This document shows positions 1-11,765 of a stretch of 64,000 bases of DNA, one piece after another. Every line of letters starts with the position of its first letter. Position 1 is the stretch's first letter. Source of the stretch: Pontederia crassipes (Eukaryota; Streptophyta; Magnoliopsida; Commelinales; Pontederiaceae); contig CM060196.1 of NCBI GenBank assembly GCA_030549335.1, positions 6,711,501-6,775,500 of the forward strand, in the 5' to 3' direction. The translations under genes were made by a program, and so were the position numbers. The notes under the pieces were generated by a model. The model had not been told where the DNA came from. It did no database searches and was given only the letters and a program-made list of their open reading frames with translations.

Positions 1-736
1 ATATATAAGCCCCTAAAAGTATTTAGGACAAACATTTAATTTCTGTCTAACGCAAATATTGGTGCATAATTATTTTGACTGATTTGAAGGACCAACCATA
101 ACCTTGATCCCAAAGAATAGGTTATAGAAACTAATTTCTGGATTTCCCTTTGCATCTTAATTTTTGGATGGTTCATATTAATATATAAAACTAATAAAAA
201 TTTAAAAAGTTGAGGGAGGACCACTCATCCACCCAGGCCTGTATGCATCTGCACGCTCACGTTCAACAGTAACTTTACCCCACCATTCTCACCGAAAACA
301 TTAATGCTTTACTTCGTCTCGATGCATTATTGTTGATCCCTTCATCATTATCCAATGTTCTTAGTTTCTTTTAAGAAAAATCATATTATACTTTCCCCAA
401 TACATATAAAAAATTAAAAGTAGGACATAAACGGTGATAATATATATACGTAGGAGCTACAGATCAAGAGCTCATGCATGAGCTAATATACAGAAGCTAC
501 AGATCAAGAGTTCATGCATGACTTATCAGATCACACGGATTACATCCCTGAGCTAGTGAACATGCTCCATTACATATGTAGGGCTCATGTGCAAGCTAAA
601 AGAAGATATGCTCAATGCCCATAGAATCTAAAATCAAACCGAGGTGAAACGAAGAAAGGAGCATCGATGATGCATAATTTATTTCACAAACAACAATTAT
701 TTCATGCGTTGCCTTGCACGGATATATGAAGGCGGC
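1..736. other. 3' flank of acid phosphatase copy A
   Basis: No gene. This stretch is the downstream flank of copy A (minus strand). It recurs directly at 24316-25051 and inverted at about 29753-30489, nearly base for base. In those two copies the sequence continues outward for 33 more bases to a CACTA-type end, which here would lie just outside the window. An AATAAA-type signal for the minus-strand gene lies near 678-685. Confidence 0.8.
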
Positions 737-2649
737 TCAGGAGATGTAGTACATGGGGTCGGGAAGCTTGAAGGTACGGTTGCCCTCCGGCGATCCCAAG
801 ATATCACTCCATTGATCCCCAATGTTCCCCACAATCCTGTATCCTTCATCCACCAGTTTCTGCCTCTCGGCCGACTTGAACGCCACTGCGGTGTCGTAGT
901 GAGCATTGTTATCTCTGCAATCACAAGTAGAAATCAGAACCAAAGAAACTTATTCAATCTTGAGGCCCCCCTACGTACATGCATGATCGATCTTTCTGTC
1001 AACTTTACGTTTACGTGCAGAAGTTGCAATAGCGGATGCAGAAACAAATCAGAGAGGAGGAGGAAGTTGGGAGAACTTATTTGGAAGCTGCAAAATGTAT
1101 ATAATTGACTGGAAGTAGAAGGGTTCATTCATGCATGCGTGTCTGAATTACTTGAGCAAGAGCTTCTCATAGTTGGTGTATCCTGCCCATTCGAGGTTGG
1201 CAGCCGTGGATTCTCTTGTCCTCTCACGTCGACCTGTCAGAATGACGGGTCTGATGCCAAGGGACATTACCGTCTTGTAGAGCCGCATGGTCTCCGGCAG
1301 TTGGGGTGCGCGCTTCTCAGCCAGCCACTGCTGGTACGCCGTGTAGTTGAAAGTTGTCGCACTGCGCACATGCATGCAAAGCAATTTCGATCATTGCTTG
1401 ACATATAACAAGGGAAAAAAGAGGAGTAAGAATAAATGTCTTCTCCTTGTTCTTTGCAGTACAGTTGTACCAGCTGCAACATAATAAGCGATGCTTTTAA
1501 AATCCGATCGGTAAGCAAATTGATCAGTCAATTGGATTGGTTCTTCAATCAGAATTTCTATTAAAATATGTTTTATTACTTCTGAAAATAGTGTGAATTT
1601 AAATGGATTCAATACATTAATTAAGTTGCAACTTTGAGTTTCAAGTTTTAAAAAAAAATTTGTTGTCTCGGAGCAGCTCAGTTTTACTCATTTATTCATT
1701 TGTACGAATCGATCCTTGAGCTTGACTTTCATGGAAAAATCCAAAACCATGTCACTAACCTTTCATATTTTATGGTTCAAATTATTAATTGCACAGCTTC
1801 GCACACATCTGTTCCAATCTAAAGCTAGAAGTACACATGAATCGTCCTGTTCGATAGTGATCTTCACGAATTGGGTGGAATTGAACATTTTTTAAGAGAT
1901 AAATCTAACCCAACTCGATTCAGATGGCTCTATCATTTTTATTTTTTTACTTTTTATATTATTTATTATAAATATTATTATTTAATATTATTCTATTTAA
2001 TGATTACATAAGTTTTTCGAATGCTTAAGTATTTTTATATATTTTTAATAAAATATAAATTTAAAATTACATATTTTTCTGTGGAATAAAATTAAATAAA
2101 TTCTGTTTGGGATTTTCTAATCCTCGCTCAATTTGATCACTCATCGGACCCCGGTCCAGTCACGAGCTTCACGAGAAACGAGTCATATGGTCAGCAGTCA
2201 GCACCAGGCAGGGAGAGAGAGAGAGTGTGCGTGTACCCAAATCCATTGGCGGCGTAGTAAGGGAGGTTGGAGAGCGTGGTCTCGTCGACGTCAAAGACCC
2301 AAACGTCCTTCCCGTCGTTGCCCAGCTGCAGCCCACTGGCGTAGGCGATGGCCTCATCGACGACGACGGCGGAGTCCTTGCGGTACCGGTGCCCGAGCAT
2401 GTAGTTGCCGACGTATCCCTCGCACCTGCTAGGAACCGTCTCCCAGTCCCGAACGTTGTTGGTCTCCACGCCGAACTGCCAGCTCGCGCACGAGATGCCG
2501 GCGAGCTGGTGGCCGGCGGAGCTGAACCGCGGTCGCAGGTGGTTTATGGGGAGGAGGAGATGGTTCGACGACGGCGTCGTCGTCGTTTGGACACCGGAAA
2601 GAAATGACAGCATCGTTGCTAGCGACCAGAGGGCAGCTGCTAGGTCCAT
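737..2649 (-). CDS. Secreted HAD-family acid phosphatase, copy A (intact, 3 exons)
   Basis: A predicted secreted phosphomonoesterase of the plant acid phosphatase 1 / vegetative storage protein family, a HAD-superfamily group. Exons on the minus strand are 2237-2649, 1152-1361 and 737-914, giving 266 residues. Both introns are GT-AG, and the codons split at G138 and K208 join cleanly. Residues 1-22 look like a signal peptide. HAD motif I is FDVDET with D120 (nucleophile) and D122. Motif II is LTGRR with T180. K221 or K227 is the likely motif III lysine, and GDQWSD (D241, D245) is motif IV, so all catalytic positions are present. NYT (143) and NRT (253) are possible glycosylation sites. The C-terminus LPDPMYYIS is typical of the family. 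I chose the ATG at 2649 because the signal peptide follows it directly and a TATA box lies 60 bp upstream; an in-frame upstream extension reads through the TATA region. The protein is identical to copy B. Whether it is expressed cannot be seen here. Confidence 0.93.
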
Positions 2650-5143
2650 CTTGGAGACTCGCAAGCTGATGACCGAAGCTTGTTGTTCACCTCCTCTTCC
2701 CTCGCGGATATATAAATACAAGAACACCCTTCGGCTTGATGATTATAAACTGAGATATAATAATAAAGATAAAAATGCATGTGTAAACCATTTACATGTG
2801 TAGTTCAATGGTTGAATTGAAATTTAATATAAAAAGTTAAATAACTTTAATTGTATGATGTGACATCATGAAATAATTTAAATGAGGAAAAAAGAATATG
2901 TGAATTTAAATGGATCTATACATATGGACTCATTCTTAATTGAAAAATTAATAGTGTGATTTTTAATAAATATTTTTTAAAGTAAATTTAAAATAAATTT
3001 AAGATCATCGTTGATTTATAGATCAATGATATATATCTTCTGTCTACACAATTCTCAATTAACATCTGCCATTAAATATTAATCCAAGTATGAAACCCTT
3101 TTTGAGTTTACACCTCCATATATCTCATTAATAAAATATCTGATATATTTGTAAGAATATTACATTTCTCATGTTTCATATGCCTTAGGTTTAATTTTGA
3201 ACAAATCAAGAGATATTAGATGTAGATGAAAACATATTTTTTACTTGACAATATAAATTATGCATGTATATAAAATAAAAAGTAGACACCGCTTAAACAA
3301 AAATAGACATTTTAAATTGACCAGTTGATTATTATTAATAACTCGGGATTTAACAATATCTAATAATATATTAGGTCACATCATTATCAAGAGGCGATCA
3401 TATATATGTTCATCATATCTCAATTACGTACCCAACGAAAGATACCGGGAAGTACTTGATCGCGCCTTTAATTTTTATCGAGTTACTAGAAAATTGAAGT
3501 CTACATCAAATAAGGGCTCATTTATCACGTTTAGAAAACAAAAAAAATATATAGAAACAAAGTTGAAGTATTTCTACGATTCGATAATATAGAATATTTA
3601 AAGACAGTTCTTTTTTAAAATGATATTGTGTTGAAATTTAAAATTTGGACGGAGTTATTATAATTCTGTCTCTCAGCTTGAAATCTAATGAGACAAATCA
3701 AGCAAGTGATAATAAATCCGATTTCGGGACCTGACGTGATAATCTACCCGCTTTCATCAAGACAGAAAAAAATATCGGTATTGGTCCTGTATTCTAATCC
3801 ATATCGTGACATTAATTTAGGCCCCATCAATTTTCAATTTATATCATCATAATTTAATATATACTAGTGCTAAGACTCGAGACCAAAGAAATTAATAATT
3901 ATATGTTTTAAATTATAAAAATTTATTTTAAAGTAAATAAGAATGATAAAATGATTTATTTACTTCGAAAAAAATTACACCACATGAAAAATTAAATTCA
4001 CCATTTAATATGTGTAAATTATATCATACTACCTTCATGTAAAATAAATCTTTAATAATTATATTTTGCTTAAAATAAATGTTTAAAGTAATGAAATATT
4101 AGTTTTTTCTCAAAAAAATGTTATATTATGAATGTGGTATGTGACATATATCTTTGTTTTTAAAAAGAAAAATAGAAATATATCTTAATTGAGGTCAAAG
4201 TGAATGTGGTAGGATTAGTTATGTTTGTGACTCAAAGTTAACATATATAGTACGTATTTATACATTAGGATTATATTATCAATGCTAATATGATTAGAAT
4301 TAGTTATGCTTAGAACACAAAGTTAACATATATAAATTTTTATAAATAATATTATGTTATTATTAGAATGATATGTGCCATTATGGTTTTGAGCACCATA
4401 ATGGTTTTTATAAATAATTCTACAAAATGTAACAATATAATTTAACATGATATAGAAGTTTTGGGCACAAATTCCAGCGGAGACTTTTTTTACGAGAAGA
4501 TATTTCTTCTATTAGATATCCATGTCATGAATCCGAATGTTGTAACCATAATGAAAAATAATTATTTGAGAGTATAAAAATATTGATAATTTATTTTATT
4601 TAATATGATCAAATCCTCGATTATTTTTCCGGGGGACAACGAAATTTAATACCTAATCCGACTTGTAGGAATGCAAAAAAGGAAACGGGGTTCTCGTGTG
4701 AGGAATGATTGAAAAGGACACACGACAATTGACAAAAAAGTTGTTGGATCTGTTCACAATTGACAAGTGGAGTCAATTAATTGTCAAGTTGGATAACATC
4801 CGTAGTTCTTGTTTAATCATTTATCTGAAATTAATAATTTTCGGATCCTCCCGCAGTCTGAAAAAGAATAATAATATTAACTATTAATTCAACTGAGGTT
4901 AAGTAATTTTGAATTCTATATACATTTCTACCTATTATATATTACTAGTTCGATGATTCGTGCGATCGATATGCAAAAGACCTAGAATTTGACGAATTTT
5001 AGGAAGTTGATAAAATAAGTAAATATTATTTTAATATTTTAAAATTATTTGAACATAAACGGTATAAAATAAAGAAATGATTTATTAGTCTATTTAATTC
5101 TTGTGTCTCTTTTATTTTACTCTCTTCTTAGAAGTTGATATTT
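2650..5143. repeat. 5' flank of copy A, duplicated inverted at 25353-27839
   Basis: AT-rich promoter and intergenic DNA that matches 25351-27839 in inverse orientation with few mismatches. Homology ends at the step near 5143, where the other copy jumps to intron 2 of the truncated copy A'. Parts of it are also recognisable, more diverged, at 34070-35870 and 53230-53570. The small open frame at 4705-4887 is conserved only because the DNA is duplicated. I see no gene in this stretch. Confidence 0.85.
2709..2718 (-). promoter_or_regulatory. TATA box of copy A
   Basis: On the minus strand TATTTATATA lies about 60 bp upstream of the start codon, which implies a leader of roughly 30-35 nt. The identical motif lies before copy B at 27771-27780. 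In copies C and D the same place is taken by a long TA repeat. Confidence 0.6.
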
Positions 5144-6068
5144 TTAATTTAAGTTTTAAGAAAGGCAGAATTTTTTTAAGAAAGAACTTCAAGTTAATGA
5201 AATTAAAGTAAAGAAAAAAATGAAATTCTATAATAATAAAATAAATAAGTGTAAAATAAATAAGAAATAAGGGATATTAATTTATTAGTCTATTTGATAT
5301 CTATATGAATTCATGATAAATGTAATTATATGTTATATTTGTGTCAATTACTACTCTAATTATTTAAAAATATGATAAATTTTGAATACATGATTAATAC
5401 TTGACAATGCAAATGTTAAATTATTCTTATTTTTTTATGAAATATTTATATATTGGTTTGTCTTAATATGTCATAGATAGTTTTATATTATACAAAAATT
5501 ATCTTTTAAAATTGTTCATGTTGCTTGAATTTTTAACTCATGTATGAAATTATGTTTTTTTTTAAAAAAATGCAACTTGACATGTCTTGAAAATAAATGT
5601 CCAATAAAATTTTTGGATATTGATGTAGGGATAGACTCTAACTATTATTCATGTTGCACGATTAGAACACAATCACAATTGTAATATGTAAAATACAACC
5701 ATTGTCTGAATTATTATTTTTTATCACTAAGGTAAAATGATTTTAGTCTTATTTCAAAGTTAAAAATAAAATTCATCATATAAATACATCTACACACTTA
5801 TGTTTAATGAATAATTTTATCTATTAAATATATTATCATTAACGTAAAACATTATAAATCAAAATTTAAATAAAAAATATGTTATTTGCTATTTAATTTA
5901 ACTGATAAAAAATTAATCATGTTGCATCAAAGAAATTTTTGCATGATAATTTTGTGAATGAAAAGTTTATAAGTATACATATTACTCTCGTGCTATAAGA
6001 TGAAACATGTATTATTTGCATAGATAAGTTAGATAGAGAAGAGGCTTCATGTCATTTCTTGTTCGATA
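5144..6068. other. AT-rich intergenic stretch, nothing recognised
   Basis: Low-complexity AT-rich sequence beyond the end of the A/B duplication. I found no coding signal, terminal repeats or RNA gene. Confidence 0.6.
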
Positions 6069-6115
6069 AAATGGGGGTCCTCCCATTTTAAATGGGGGGA
6101 CAGTCCCCCCATTTT
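6069..6115. repeat. Two adjacent short hairpins
   Basis: AAATGGG...CCCATTT (about 6069-6089) is followed at once by AAATGGGGGG...CCCCCCATTT (about 6090-6114), two perfect stems with short loops. They sit exactly where AT-rich DNA gives way to the GC-rich block at 6116-6950 and may mark the edge of an insertion. I saw no matching right-hand end. Confidence 0.6.
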
Positions 6116-7509
6116 CTTGCGCCGATGGAAATGAGGGTTTATTGCGTGAACCGTTGTTTCGGTTCGAGCGCGGAGAGTTTCGGCCGGCGGTTCATGAATA
6201 TGATTTCGGACCAAGATTAAAAAGGGGGCGGCAGTCGATTTTTTGACCTTTTACTCTCTCTTTCTCACCTCTTCGTGTGACCGCGCTCGACGTCCGACAT
6301 CCACGACCGTCGGTTACCGCGATCAGCGCAACCAAACGACCGCCGGCAAGTCCCTTCTACTCTCTCTCTCTCTTTATCACCTTCAGCGCAACCAGATATT
6401 TGCGAAGACGACCGCCGGCGAGTTTCCCGATGACATCTAAACAGATCCGCGCGACTTCGACTATCGGCAAGTAAGACGGTCCCAGATCTGCGCTTCCCCG
6501 ACGACGTCCGAACATATCCGCGCAACTTCGACCGTCGACGAGTGCGACGGTCCTAGATCTATGCTTCCCCGACCATGTTTGACCAGATCCGCGCGACTTC
6601 GATCGTCGGTGAGTGCGACAGTCCCAGATTTGTGTTTTTTCGACCATGTTCGACCAAATCTACGACCTAAGGTACTTTCCCCCGTATGTCATATGTACTT
6701 TTGCCATTTTTTATGTCGGACCAACCTTTGTCTTCGCGATATGAAAGACGATTCCCAGCCTCCGCCGCAGCCCTGCCGTCCACTCATGATGACCGCCGTC
6801 GCACGCCTTCACTGCTCTCGCACGACGACGACGCCGCCCTTCCGCCCCAGTGACCTTTGTCGCACGCCGCCGCTCTTCCGCCCCCCGCTGACCGTCGTCG
6901 CCTAACCGCTATCGCATGACGCCGACGTCCTGTCGCCGGGTTGCCATGTAATTAATTAAACACTTTTTAGTTGATCACATTATAATTATGTAATAATCAC
7001 CTTCAATTGTAAGTAGTTATCTTGTAATTATGTAATAATCACCTTCAATTGTAAGTAGTTGATCGTTGATAATGTTGTACTTAGTTAATCAACTTCATCA
7101 TGTAAGTAGTTAACCATCTTGGAACTAGTTAATTATCTTAGGATTAGTTAAATGATGTGAGATAATCACTTTTTTTAATTGTTTCATGTGTAAATATGTT
7201 TGCTTAATAATTCTTGTTTACAATAATACGAGTTTTTAATAATTGTTTCATGCAACAGTGAGAAAAAATATTGTGGATATTGTCTACAAAAACATAGTTT
7301 CATTTGACCATTTTACATGTCCAACTTTATTTAAGTGTTTGTAAATTTTGTAAATTTTACAAAAACATAGTTGCATCTGGCCATCAACTTCATCATGTTT
7401 GTAAATTTTACACGATACGAGTTTGTAAATTTTAATAAGAATTTGTTTATCAAATTTTTTATCATTATGTGTTTGTAATTTTTAATGAGAATTTGTTTGT
7501 ATTTTTTAG
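6116..7509. other. GC-rich leader and possible 5' intron ahead of a FAR1-like fragment
   Basis: 6116-6950 is GC-rich without a convincing reading frame; 6950-7509 is AT-rich. A plausible donor (AAG|GTACTT near 6669) and an acceptor (TTTTTTAG ending at 7509) would join the GC-rich part to the FAR1-like start at 7522 as an untranslated first exon. That is an inference from splice-like motifs and position only. Two direct copies of a 36-bp segment (6983-7018 and 7025-7060, period 42) and several copies of a TTTGTAAATTTT-like motif (7340-7500) lie in the putative intron. Confidence 0.35.
6423..6665. repeat. 70-bp GC-rich tandem repeat, about 3.4 copies
   Basis: Units begin near 6423, 6493 and 6564, with a partial fourth at 6634. 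Each carries TTCCCCGA..., then CAGATCCGCGCGACTTCGA, then a CGACGGTCC(C/T)AGATCT-like segment. The units differ by several substitutions, so the array is not recent. Frames in it on either strand shift between units and are not credible genes. Confidence 0.75.
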
Positions 7510-7521
7510 GCAAGATTGCAC

Positions 7522-7890
7522 ATGGACAGTGAGAAAAGTGTTCGTAACATGGCAGAATTGACAGAAGAATAGATGAATGAAGACGATATTGAATATGACA
7601 AACTTGAAGAAGATGATACTAATTTTGTCAAAGCATATGAGTTACCGAAATCCTATGTTGGAATGTTATTTGACACAGATGAAGAAGCCTACAAGTACTA
7701 TAACATGTATGCTAAATTAGTGGGTTTTTCTATGAGAAAACAAACTTCACATAAGCACAAAATTACAGGGAAGGTAATCAATGTGAAGTACGTTTGTTCT
7801 AAAGAAGGACACAAGAGAATTAGACAAGGACAGACACAAGCTTTTGCACAGAGAAGAGAAGTTAGGTGTCACACTTCACTCTATGACTAA
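7522..7890 (+). pseudogene. FAR1/FHY3-type DNA-binding domain fragment
   Basis: The frame starts at an ATG (7522) right after an acceptor-like site. It reads an acidic N-terminus but meets an in-frame TAG at 7570-7572, then continues in the same frame from 7573. Residues FDTDEEAYKYYNMYAKLVGFSMRK, KVINVKYVCSKEGHKR and RREVRC match the start and middle of the FAR1 domain, the zinc-binding domain of plant FAR1-related sequence (FRS) proteins and related Mutator-type transposases. The domain stops after the RREVRC cysteine (stop at 7888-7890), so its C-terminal half and any transposase or SWIM domain are missing. It is a decayed FRS gene start or part of a MULE; I cannot tell which. Confidence 0.75.
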
Positions 7891-8940
7891 GTTCTAATTC
7901 CAACTATTACCTTCCTTAATTATGCTTAGTAATTTTAAAAATAAAATCGAAAAAACCTCATCACTTAATTATCTTATGTCATTTGTCAATACACACAAAA
8001 GATGCATATATATTCATCAAGGTCAAATAAATAGTTATAAGATATATCATTCACATATTATCATTATAATTTTTTTTTCACTAATCACCTCATATATAAC
8101 ACCACACAGGATCAAGTTTTATACAACCTTACAAAAAATCTCTCACAAATTTAATTACAACATCTAGGAATATCTATTATATGCATGTTTCAAAAATAAA
8201 AGTGAAGGGAAAAATAAAAGTGAAAGAAAAATAGCAATGCTCTGACGGTTCTACCTCTTCTATATGCATCAAACCAAGCTTCGAGTCGAGTCAACTCAAC
8301 TCGAGAACTTAGAATCATCTGAAAAATTCAACAAGGATAATGTGAGCAACAATCATTTACTCAGCTCTGCTTTACAATCAAAGGGTCTCAAATGCGCAGA
8401 GCAAATCATGAGTCAATACGTATCCCAATCATGATTGTGTGCCACCCAATCATGATTCTCAGATACGCATAGCATATCATGGGTCAATACGTGCACGCAG
8501 AGCAGCCCCCAAAGGGCAAAGACACCCGATACACGTCCTAAAGGCTTCATGTATATCAAATGCGGTCCCAAAGATCTTTTTCAAACATCATGACTAATGA
8601 AAACATGGAGTTTAACAATATCAAAATACACATGTCATAATCTCATATCATTATCAAGTAAAACTTATTTTCACTTCACAAGCATTATTCCCTGAAAACA
8701 TTTTTGTATAAGATGTTACTCCATCTCATATGAAATCCTTGAAACATATCATAAATACTTTTCATAGCTCAAGATATATTTCAATAATAACAATAATAAT
8801 CTTTGCTTGACGCAATACCATAAATAGAAGAACTAACATATAATATTTTGCTATGTTATAAATTTATCCACTCACCTTGTGCTTTATGTTTTTAAAAAGG
8901 TTTACTAGATTTTTCTCCTTTCACTTGTAGCTTGAACGGG
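7891..8940. other. LTR-like remnant, left part
   Basis: No gene. From about 8160 to 8940 the sequence resembles plant LTR-retrotransposon terminal repeats: mixed composition, direct repeats of an AATCATGA-type motif around 8400-8480, and a CCACTCACCTTGTGCTT segment typical of such LTRs. What may be the continuation lies at 10398-10680, with CACTA-type sequence in between. No clean TG...CA ends or target duplication were found. 7891-8160 shows nothing. Confidence 0.35.
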
Positions 8941-10397
8941 AAATGCAATAATAATAATTTGTTATTATATATGTTTTATTTGTTTAGTAACTTTTTGCAT
9001 GATATATTACTTTATATTTTTAAGTAACAATGTTGTGGTTTATATTACTTTATATATTTGTTGAATAACTGCTAGTAGATATTTCATGTTTATATCATTA
9101 TTTAAAAGTTACATGCTAACATATGTAATTATGCATTTTTGTATTCAATTTGGACAATTGCATCGATATATATGAAATAAATTATTTGAATTGGATTAAT
9201 GATGCATTGTTATGGAACATCAATATTTTTAATTTTACATGTGAATTTAGAATATTTGTGTAGTATGATTTATTGTTTGAGTTTTTTCACAGATTATAAA
9301 CTACAATATTGTGTGAATTTATATCATGTTTATTATATTTAATTTTTGTTTGATATTATCTTTCACATTTTTTTAGTATGGATTACTAATATTGAAATGT
9401 ATATCAATTATATGAAATTTTTATCACAGACCATGTCAGAGTGAATGCTAAAATGGAAGAACGTGTTCATGCACTTGTATTACAAATTACTCAACAAGCA
9501 AGTAGTCAATCACCTTATGGAGATTTTGTTCTAAATTAATAAAGTAATTTATCTTATTTATATATCATTATCTTATGATTCTTCATTATTTTAATCTTTC
9601 TCTATTTAAATCACTAGATTTTAATATTTTATGTATATATTTGATTACAGGTTTCAACTTTTTATATGGAGAGGTGATCACAATTCATCAAGAAAAAAAT
9701 TGGATATGTTGTGTGACTACAATTTGCTTAAAGTTTCATTCTTAAATTTGGATAATCAAAACCTATGTAATGGATTCAATATTTTGAATATTTTAATTAC
9801 AAATGTTTGAATCCCTGGCATGTTTAGAAATGAATATCTTGCATTTTATTATTTCTTTACATAATTATTTATGTGTAGTAGTACATTCGAAAAATGATTC
9901 ACTAAAAATTTTGTAAATTTATTATATTAAATAATTATAAAAAATTCTGTCACAACTTCATCAAAATAATTAATAGTGAATCATCATAATTTTGTCACAA
10001 AACGTCGACGCAAAATTTGTCACAAGTCTATCACAATCATAATCGTCACAAAATGATCACAAATAATCATCACAAATTTGTCATAAATATTGTCACAACA
10101 TATATCCATCACAAATTAATAGTCAGAAATTTGTCAAAATATCATCACATTTGTCACGGAATACATATTTTATTAATTATTTTATCAAACATTTGTGACA
10201 AAAACATTTTAATCTTGTGACGATTGTAGCCGTCACAATTTTTTTGTGACGAAAATAATCCGTCACAACACAATTTGTGGGTCAAAAATCAGTGACGGAT
10301 GCATATTGTCACAAGTTTATCACAGAAGAGCATCTGATGGAATACTCTTATCTTGTGACGGAATTATCCGTCACAGATACTTTGTTTTCTTGTAGTG
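8941..10397 (+). mobile_element. 3' part of a CACTA (En/Spm) transposon
   Basis: The right end TTTTCTTGTAGTG (to 10397) is the reverse complement of the classic CACTACAAGAAAA terminus. About 400 bp inside it is packed with repeats of GTCACAA/TTGTGAC and TGTGACGG...CCGTCAC in both orientations, the subterminal array expected at CACTA ends. A short plus-strand frame at about 9429-9539 (MEERVHALVLQITQQAS...) resembles the charged tail of Ptta/En/Spm-associated proteins, preceded by an acceptor-like CACAG; this is weak. No left CACTA end is visible in the window, so the left limit is a guess and the element is truncated or rearranged. Confidence 0.6.
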
Positions 10398-10775
10398 ATA
10401 CTTCACACTCTCAACTATTCAATTTTTTCAAAGTTTAACTAAGTGTTGTCTTAGAATTTCAGACTAAGTACTTGTCAATGAATAATTCATAATTTCTTAA
10501 CCGCAAAGTCAAATCTTATGATTCTGGATAAATTAGAAACTATACTTACTAAGATTTTGAACCCCCAAATATCATTAACTAAGTTCAAGTGAGTAAGTCA
10601 TAACATCTAAGGCAATCTTACCTAGGTTTTATGCTCTGGCAGACTGTGTGTCACAGAAAGATTAATTTATATGTTTATTCATACTTGTCCATTTAACTAG
10701 ATAATAATTTTTCTGAAAACTAGACTTCCTTCGTATTTTGTCATAAAAACTAGATAATAATTTTTCATACTTGTC
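10398..10775. other. LTR-like remnant, right part; outer edge of the palindrome
   Basis: No gene. LTR-like sequence (CTCTGGCAGACTGTGTGTCAC around 10633-10655) continues to about 10680. It is followed by a short duplication in which CATACTTGTCCATTT and AACTAGATAATAATTTTTC each occur twice (10680-10780). Homology with the right arm of the palindrome begins just after, near 10776. Confidence 0.35.
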
Positions 10776-11765
10776 CATTTTCTTACACGTTTAGTCATCC
10801 TGACCCGTGATCACAGGTTCCCTGGTTGCTTTGTTTATGTGGCCGACTTTTTCTCTCATCCACGTCAGCTTAAGTTGGCCACGTCATTATAAAATTTTTA
10901 AAAAATAATAAAAAAAGATGAAATTGTCCACGTCATTAAAAATTTTAAAAAATAAAAAAGTGAATTGCGGGAGAGAGAGGGAGGGGGCGACCACCCCCCT
11001 CTGGTCGGAGCTCGACCGAACCTCCCTCTCACCGTGCGGGAGAGAAAAGGAGGGGGAGATCGCCCCCCTCCCTCTCTCTTGCCGTGCTGGAGAGCCGCAC
11101 GCGCGGGAGAGAGAGGGAGGGGGGCGATTGCCCCCCTCGGGTCGAGCTCGCCGGAGCTCGATCGGAGAGGGGCGGTCACTCCCCTCCTCTCTCCCGCACG
11201 GCGAGCGAGAGGGAGGGGGGCGACCCCCCCCCCCCCCCCCCCTCTGGGCAAGCTCGATCGGAGGGGGGCGGTCGCCCCCCTCCCTCTCTCTCGCCATGCG
11301 GGAGAGAGAAGCTCCGGTCGAGCTCCGGCGAGCTCGACCAGAGGAGGGCGATCGCCCCCCCCCCCCCTCTTTCTCCCACGACTCACTTTTTTTTATTTTT
11401 TAAAATTTTTTAATGATGTGGACAACCTCATCTTTTATATTATTTTTAAAAATTTTTATAATGAGATGGCCAACTTAAGCTGACGTGGATGAGAGAGAAA
11501 GTCGGCCACGTAAACAAGACAATCGGGGAACCTGTGATCACCGGTCAGGAGGATTAAGTGTGCAAGAAAATAAAGAGATGAATGACGTTCTGGTTATAAA
11601 TTGAAGTTGGAGGACCAATTGAAAATCGGCTCAAAGTTTCAGGATGATTAAGTGTGCAAGAAAATAAAGAGATGAATGACGTTCTAATTATAAATTAAAG
11701 TTGGGGGACCAATTGAAAATCGGCTCAAAGTTGGAGGATCGTTCGTATAATTTACCCCGACGAGG
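10776..11765. mobile_element. TIR element with GC-rich core, left-arm copy (truncated)
   Basis: Two long inverted repeats face each other. 10790-10960 (GATCACAGGTTCC..., CACGTCAGCTTAAG...) pairs with 11400-11545. Between them lies a 430-bp GC-rich, simple-sequence core of GAGAGAGGGAGGGGGGCGA-type blocks and their complements, plus an 18-base C run near 11226. The inverted copy at 49998-50943 is complete; here the outer TIR has lost its outermost part at the palindrome edge. It has no transposase and the family is unknown. The open frames in the core are low-complexity artefacts. Confidence 0.7.
11548..11735. repeat. 94-bp tandem duplication in the inner TIR
   Basis: GATTAAGTGTGCAAGAAAAT occurs at 11552 and again at 11646, and the surrounding 94 bp is duplicated with a few substitutions. 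The right-arm copy has one unit, so the duplication arose on this arm or was lost on the other. Confidence 0.8.

Noticed and set aside
704-1108. Plus-strand frames over phosphatase exon 3 (also at 25019 and the minus strand at 29381)
   Set aside because: Antisense shadow of exon 3 running into intron 2; no independent support.
4705-4887. A conserved 60-residue frame (inverse copy at 25603-25785)
   Set aside because: Conserved only as part of a duplicated non-coding flank. No family resemblance, and the more diverged copy near 34600 does not keep it.
10887-11483. Several overlapping open frames on both strands rich in R, E, G, P and S (also at 50208-50764)
   Set aside because: They are translations of the GC-rich simple-sequence core of the TIR element. 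Open frames appear in nearly all phases and no domain is recognisable.
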